Shown one piece after another: positions 24,103 to 26,370 of a stretch of 26,370 bases of DNA. The notes beneath the pieces were generated by a model. That model worked only from the letters and a program-made list of their open reading frames with translations, searched no databases and had not been told where the DNA came from. The stretch covers positions 1 through 26,370 of the forward strand of contig JAVEYH010000039.1 in NCBI GenBank assembly GCA_034003585.1, written 5' to 3'. Position 1 is the stretch's first letter. Each line of letters begins with the position of its first letter. The position numbers and the translations under genes are program-made. Source of the stretch: JAPXSY01 sp034003585. Lineage in GTDB: Bacteria; Verrucomicrobiota; Kiritimatiellia; RFP12; UBA1067.

Positions 24103-24585
24103 TTAACCTTTGTAGTGTTTCGCCATCGCGCGGCGGGCCTCCAGATCGGCATCGCGCCGCCGGAGCGTTTCGCGCTTGTCTTCCTGCGCCTTGCCGCGGC
24201 AGACCCCCAGTTCGACCTTGACCCTCCCTTTCGGCGTGAGGTACAGCCGCAGGGGAATGAGCGAAAGGCCCTTCTGTTCGGACAAAGCCTGTAATTTGCG
24301 GATCTCCCGTTTGTGCAGCAGCAGCCTCCGGGTGCGGAGGGCCTCATGATTGAACCGGTTGCCGAACGCGTAGGGAGGGATGCGCACCTGATTGAGATAA
24401 AGCTGCCCGTCCTTCACCTGGGCATACGAGCCGGTCAGCCCGGCCTCCCCGTTTCGAACGACCTTGACTTCCGTGCCAACCAATTCGATTCCGGCCTCAA
24501 TTTTTTCGAGAACAAAATAGTCGTGGTGCGCCCTGCGGTTGACGGTCAGGTTGCCGCCGTTCCGCTTTCTTTCTGCGGTACTCAT
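24103..24585 (-). CDS. smpB: SsrA-binding protein SmpB
   Basis: Binds tmRNA and delivers it to stalled ribosomes in trans-translation. The 160-residue product matches SmpB along its length: NRRAHHDYFVLEKIEAGIEL, VGTEVKVVRNGEAGLTGSYA, LYLNQVRIPPYAFGNRFNHE, TRRLLLHKREIRKLQ and the C-terminal basic tail (KRETLRRRDADLEARRAM), which inserts into the decoding centre. A Shine-Dalgarno (CAGGA) lies just upstream of ATG 24585. It sits 31 bases after rpoZ and 22 before tatA, indicating one operon. No ssrA gene was recognised nearby. Confidence 0.97.
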   Translation of the reverse strand: MSTAERKRNGGNLTVNRRAHHDYFVLEKIEAGIELVGTEVKVVRNGEAGLTGSYAQVKDGQLYLNQVRIPPYAFGNRFNHEALRTRRLLLHKREIRKLQALSEQKGLSLIPLRLYLTPKGRVKVELGVCRGKAQEDKRETLRRRDADLEARRAMAKHYKG

Positions 24586-24616
24586 GGTGTCCTGCGCCGC
24601 CCGGCCAAACGGCAGG

Positions 24617-24862
24617 TTATTCCGACCAGCGCGAGTGCGCGTGCTCCGCCCGGGCGATGGCGCCGAAATCGACCTCCGAGATCAGCAGGCCGTCCGCGAT
24701 CTCCCGCAGGGCGATGTCACACTTGTCCTCATCCGCGGAAAGCGGTTTGACGTAGGGCCGCTCGCCGATATTGAGCTGACGCACGCGTTTGGATACCAGA
24801 TTCACGAGAACGGGGACGCTGGGAACCCGGACTCTCGCCTTCTCTATCAGTTCAACGTTCAC
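24617..24862 (-). CDS. rpoZ: RNA polymerase omega subunit
   Basis: Small subunit that helps assembly of the beta' subunit and core polymerase. The 81-residue product has the omega signature: VPVLVNLVSKRVRQLNIGER (the omega helix region), then DKCDIALREIADGLL. The start codon is GTG at 24862, fixed by a GGAGG Shine-Dalgarno 6-7 bases upstream; there is no usable ATG near the N-terminus. It is the first gene of an rpoZ-smpB-tatA unit and is divergent from purL, with a 129-base intergenic region. Confidence 0.88.
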   Translation of the reverse strand: MNVELIEKARVRVPSVPVLVNLVSKRVRQLNIGERPYVKPLSADEDKCDIALREIADGLLISEVDFGAIARAEHAHSRWSE

Positions 24863-24888
24863 AAAATGCCTCCAAGGATTAAACGCAT

Positions 24889-24917
24889 AGTATAGAGACT
24901 CCGGAGGTGGCGGTCAA
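24889..24917 (-). promoter_or_regulatory. Sigma-70-like promoter of rpoZ-smpB-tatA
   Basis: On the minus strand TTGACC, a 17-base spacer and TATACT match the consensus at 5 of 6 positions in each hexamer. They lie 26 bases upstream of the GTG start, leaving room for the leader and Shine-Dalgarno. It is the best promoter in the window. Confidence 0.75.
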
Positions 24918-24991
24918 TGAGCAGTTTGCTTGAATGTGGGGAACGGCTTTGATACGCTCCCCGAACGCATACCGCATGAAGGGACGTACGG

Positions 24992-26370
24992 ATGAAACCA
25001 TGGATGTTGCAGGGTGCCGAGGCCTTTTCCCCTTTCCGTCTGGAGGCGCTGGCCGGGCGGGTCCGCGCAGATCTCGGCAGTTCGCAGGCAATGCGGATCG
25101 AGGCGCATTTCGTCTATCTGCTGGATTTGGCGCGGACGCCGGACCGGCTGACGCTTGACCGGGCCTGCGCGCTGCTGGGCGCGACAGAGGGGCCGGTTCC
25201 GCAGGGCGGCTTTTTCGTCGCCCCGCGCAAAGGGACGATTTCGCCCTGGTCGTCGAAGGCCACGGACATTTTCCGTAACTGCGGCCTGACGTGCGTGACG
25301 CGTGTGGAGCGGGCGATCCTCTACCGGATCGCGGCGGACGGCGTGCCGTGCGCGCCGGAGGCGTGCCGTCCCGCGTGGGCGGTGCTGCATGACCGCATGA
25401 CGGAAGGCGTTTACCTGTCGCTGGAGGATCTGTTCGAGCACCGGCCGCCCGCGCCCGGACGCCGTTTCGACGTTCTGGGGCAGGGGGTCGGGGCGTTGGA
25501 GGAGGCGAACCGCATCATGGGGCTCGCGTTGAGCGCCGAGGAGATCCGCTACCTGTGCGACAGTTACACCCGGGCCGGCCGCAATCCCACGGACACCGAA
25601 CTGGTCATGTTCGGCCAGGTGAACTCCGAGCACTGCCGCCACAAAATTTTCAACGCCCAGTGGGTGATCGACGGCGAGTCCAAGCCGGACACGCTGTTTC
25701 AGATGATCCGCCACACCCACGCCTGCCATCCCGAAGGCACGCTGGTGGCGTATGCGGACAACTCCGGGGTGGTCGAGGGGGTTCGGACAGAGCGGCTGGC
25801 GGTGGACCCCGCGACGCGGAACTACCGCTTTGACGAGGAGCAGGTGGATCTCCTGATGAAGGTGGAGACGCACAATCATCCCACGGCGATCTCACCCTAT
25901 CCCGGTGCGGCCACAGGGGTCGGCGGCGAGATCCGCGACGAGGCGGCGACCGGGCGGGGATCCAAAACCAAAGCCGGCATCGCCGGGTTCATGGTTTCCA
26001 ATTTGCGCGTGCCGGATTTCGTGATGCCGTGGGAACGGTGCGGCGCCGCATTCCCCGGGCGTCTGGCCACACCGTTTTCGATCATGCTCGAAGGCCCGAT
26101 CGGCGGGGCGGCCTTCGGGAACGAGTTCGGACGTCCGCAATTGTGCGGATTTTTCCGGACCTATGAGGAACAGGTCGCGGGGCGTTGCCGCGGCTACCAC
26201 AAACCGATTATGCTCGCGGGCGGCATGGGCGGGATTGTGCGGGAGCAGGTGCGCAAGCTTCCGGTCCCCCCGGGATCGCTGATCGTGCAGCTCGGCGGGC
26301 CCGCCCTGCGCATCGGTCTCGGAGGGGGCGCCGCCTCGTCCATGGCGACCGGCAGCAACGACGAGGCGCT
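24992..26370 (+). CDS. purL: Phosphoribosylformylglycinamidine synthase, large form (3' end cut by window edge)
   Basis: ATP- and glutamine-dependent fourth step of purine synthesis (FGAR to FGAM). The visible 459 codons contain the PurS-like N-terminal part, the linker (VLGQGVGALEEANRIMGLALSAEE), then the FGAM-synthase hallmarks FGQVNSEHCRHKIF and LMKVETHNHPTAISPYPGAA with GGEIRDEAATGRGSK, and later GGPALRIGLGGGAASS. The N-terminal arrangement indicates the long form that normally carries a C-terminal glutaminase domain, beyond the window. ATG 24992 follows AGGGA about 7 bases upstream. Divergent from rpoZ. No feedback riboswitch (for example a purine aptamer) was seen in the short leader. 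Confidence 0.96.
   Translation, partial: MKPWMLQGAEAFSPFRLEALAGRVRADLGSSQAMRIEAHFVYLLDLARTPDRLTLDRACALLGATEGPVPQGGFFVAPRKGTISPWSSKATDIFRNCGLTCVTRVERAILYRIAADGVPCAPEACRPAWAVLHDRMTEGVYLSLEDLFEHRPPAPGRRFDVLGQGVGALEEANRIMGLALSAEEIRYLCDSYTRAGRNPTDTELVMFGQVNSEHCRHKIFNAQWVIDGESKPDTLFQMIRHTHACHPEGTLVAYADNSGVVEGVRTERLAVDPATRNYRFDEEQVDLLMKVETHNHPTAISPYPGAATGVGGEIRDEAATGRGSKTKAGIAGFMVSNLRVPDFVMPWERCGAAFPGRLATPFSIMLEGPIGGAAFGNEFGRPQLCGFFRTYEEQVAGRCRGYHKPIMLAGGMGGIVREQVRKLPVPPGSLIVQLGGPALRIGLGGGAASSMATGSNDEA

Noticed and set aside
24926..24955. Possible promoter TTGCTT...TGATAC ahead of purL
   Set aside because: The -10 matches poorly and spacing is 18-19 bases; too weak to list.

Overview
The window looks like a chromosomal segment of a GC-rich, heterotrophic, polysaccharide-degrading bacterium. 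The gene set suggests the PVC superphylum (Kiritimatiellota, Lentisphaerota or Verrucomicrobiota). Pointers are a XylR-like regulator with a sugar-sensor domain fused to an AraC domain, secreted clan GH-A glycosidases, secreted beta-helix proteins, a DUF5060 glycosidase and the absence of SusC/SusD. This placement is inference: no rRNA or phylogenetic marker was compared. No tRNA, rRNA, CRISPR, integrase or complete insertion sequence was seen.

Positions 1-13436 form a carbohydrate-utilisation locus. A divergently transcribed XylR-like regulator (cut by the left edge) faces a forward operon. In order the operon encodes a secreted GH78 alpha-L-rhamnosidase, a secreted beta-helix protein of unknown function overlapping it by ATGA, a secreted clan GH-A glycosidase, the decayed remnant of a second beta-helix protein, a sodium/solute symporter, uronate isomerase UxaC, an SDR-type fructuronate reductase and a divergent short UxuA-like mannonate dehydratase. 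The simplest reading is extracellular attack on a polymer containing rhamnose and uronic acid (rhamnogalacturonan-like, gum-like or ulvan-like), uptake of the released sugar acid, and conversion towards 2-keto-3-deoxygluconate.

Positions 13437-16210 hold a convergent pair: a MATE/Wzx-like flippase and a GT4 glycosyltransferase, probably for surface polysaccharide. Positions 16308-18361 hold a leftward recO to parvulin-lipoprotein operon with a recognisable promoter and a clear intrinsic terminator. The parvulin appears circularly permuted, and recO carries an 11-base mononucleotide tract.

Positions 18499-18740 hold a small transcription unit encoding a 33-residue lysine-rich protein behind a structured leader. 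It is followed by a secreted DUF5060 glycosidase and an MrfA-like DEAD/DEAH helicase with a DUF1998-type Cys cluster.

Positions 23832-24917 hold a leftward rpoZ-smpB-tatA housekeeping operon with a strong sigma-70-like promoter. Divergent from it is the 5' part of a large-form purL, cut by the right edge. Points most worth a second look are the permuted parvulin, the lysine-rich small protein with its structured leader, the operator-like repeats between regulator and rhamnosidase, the beta-helix/rhamnosidase pair and its decayed relative, the heptamer array inside the helicase, and start codons lying immediately after -10 elements.
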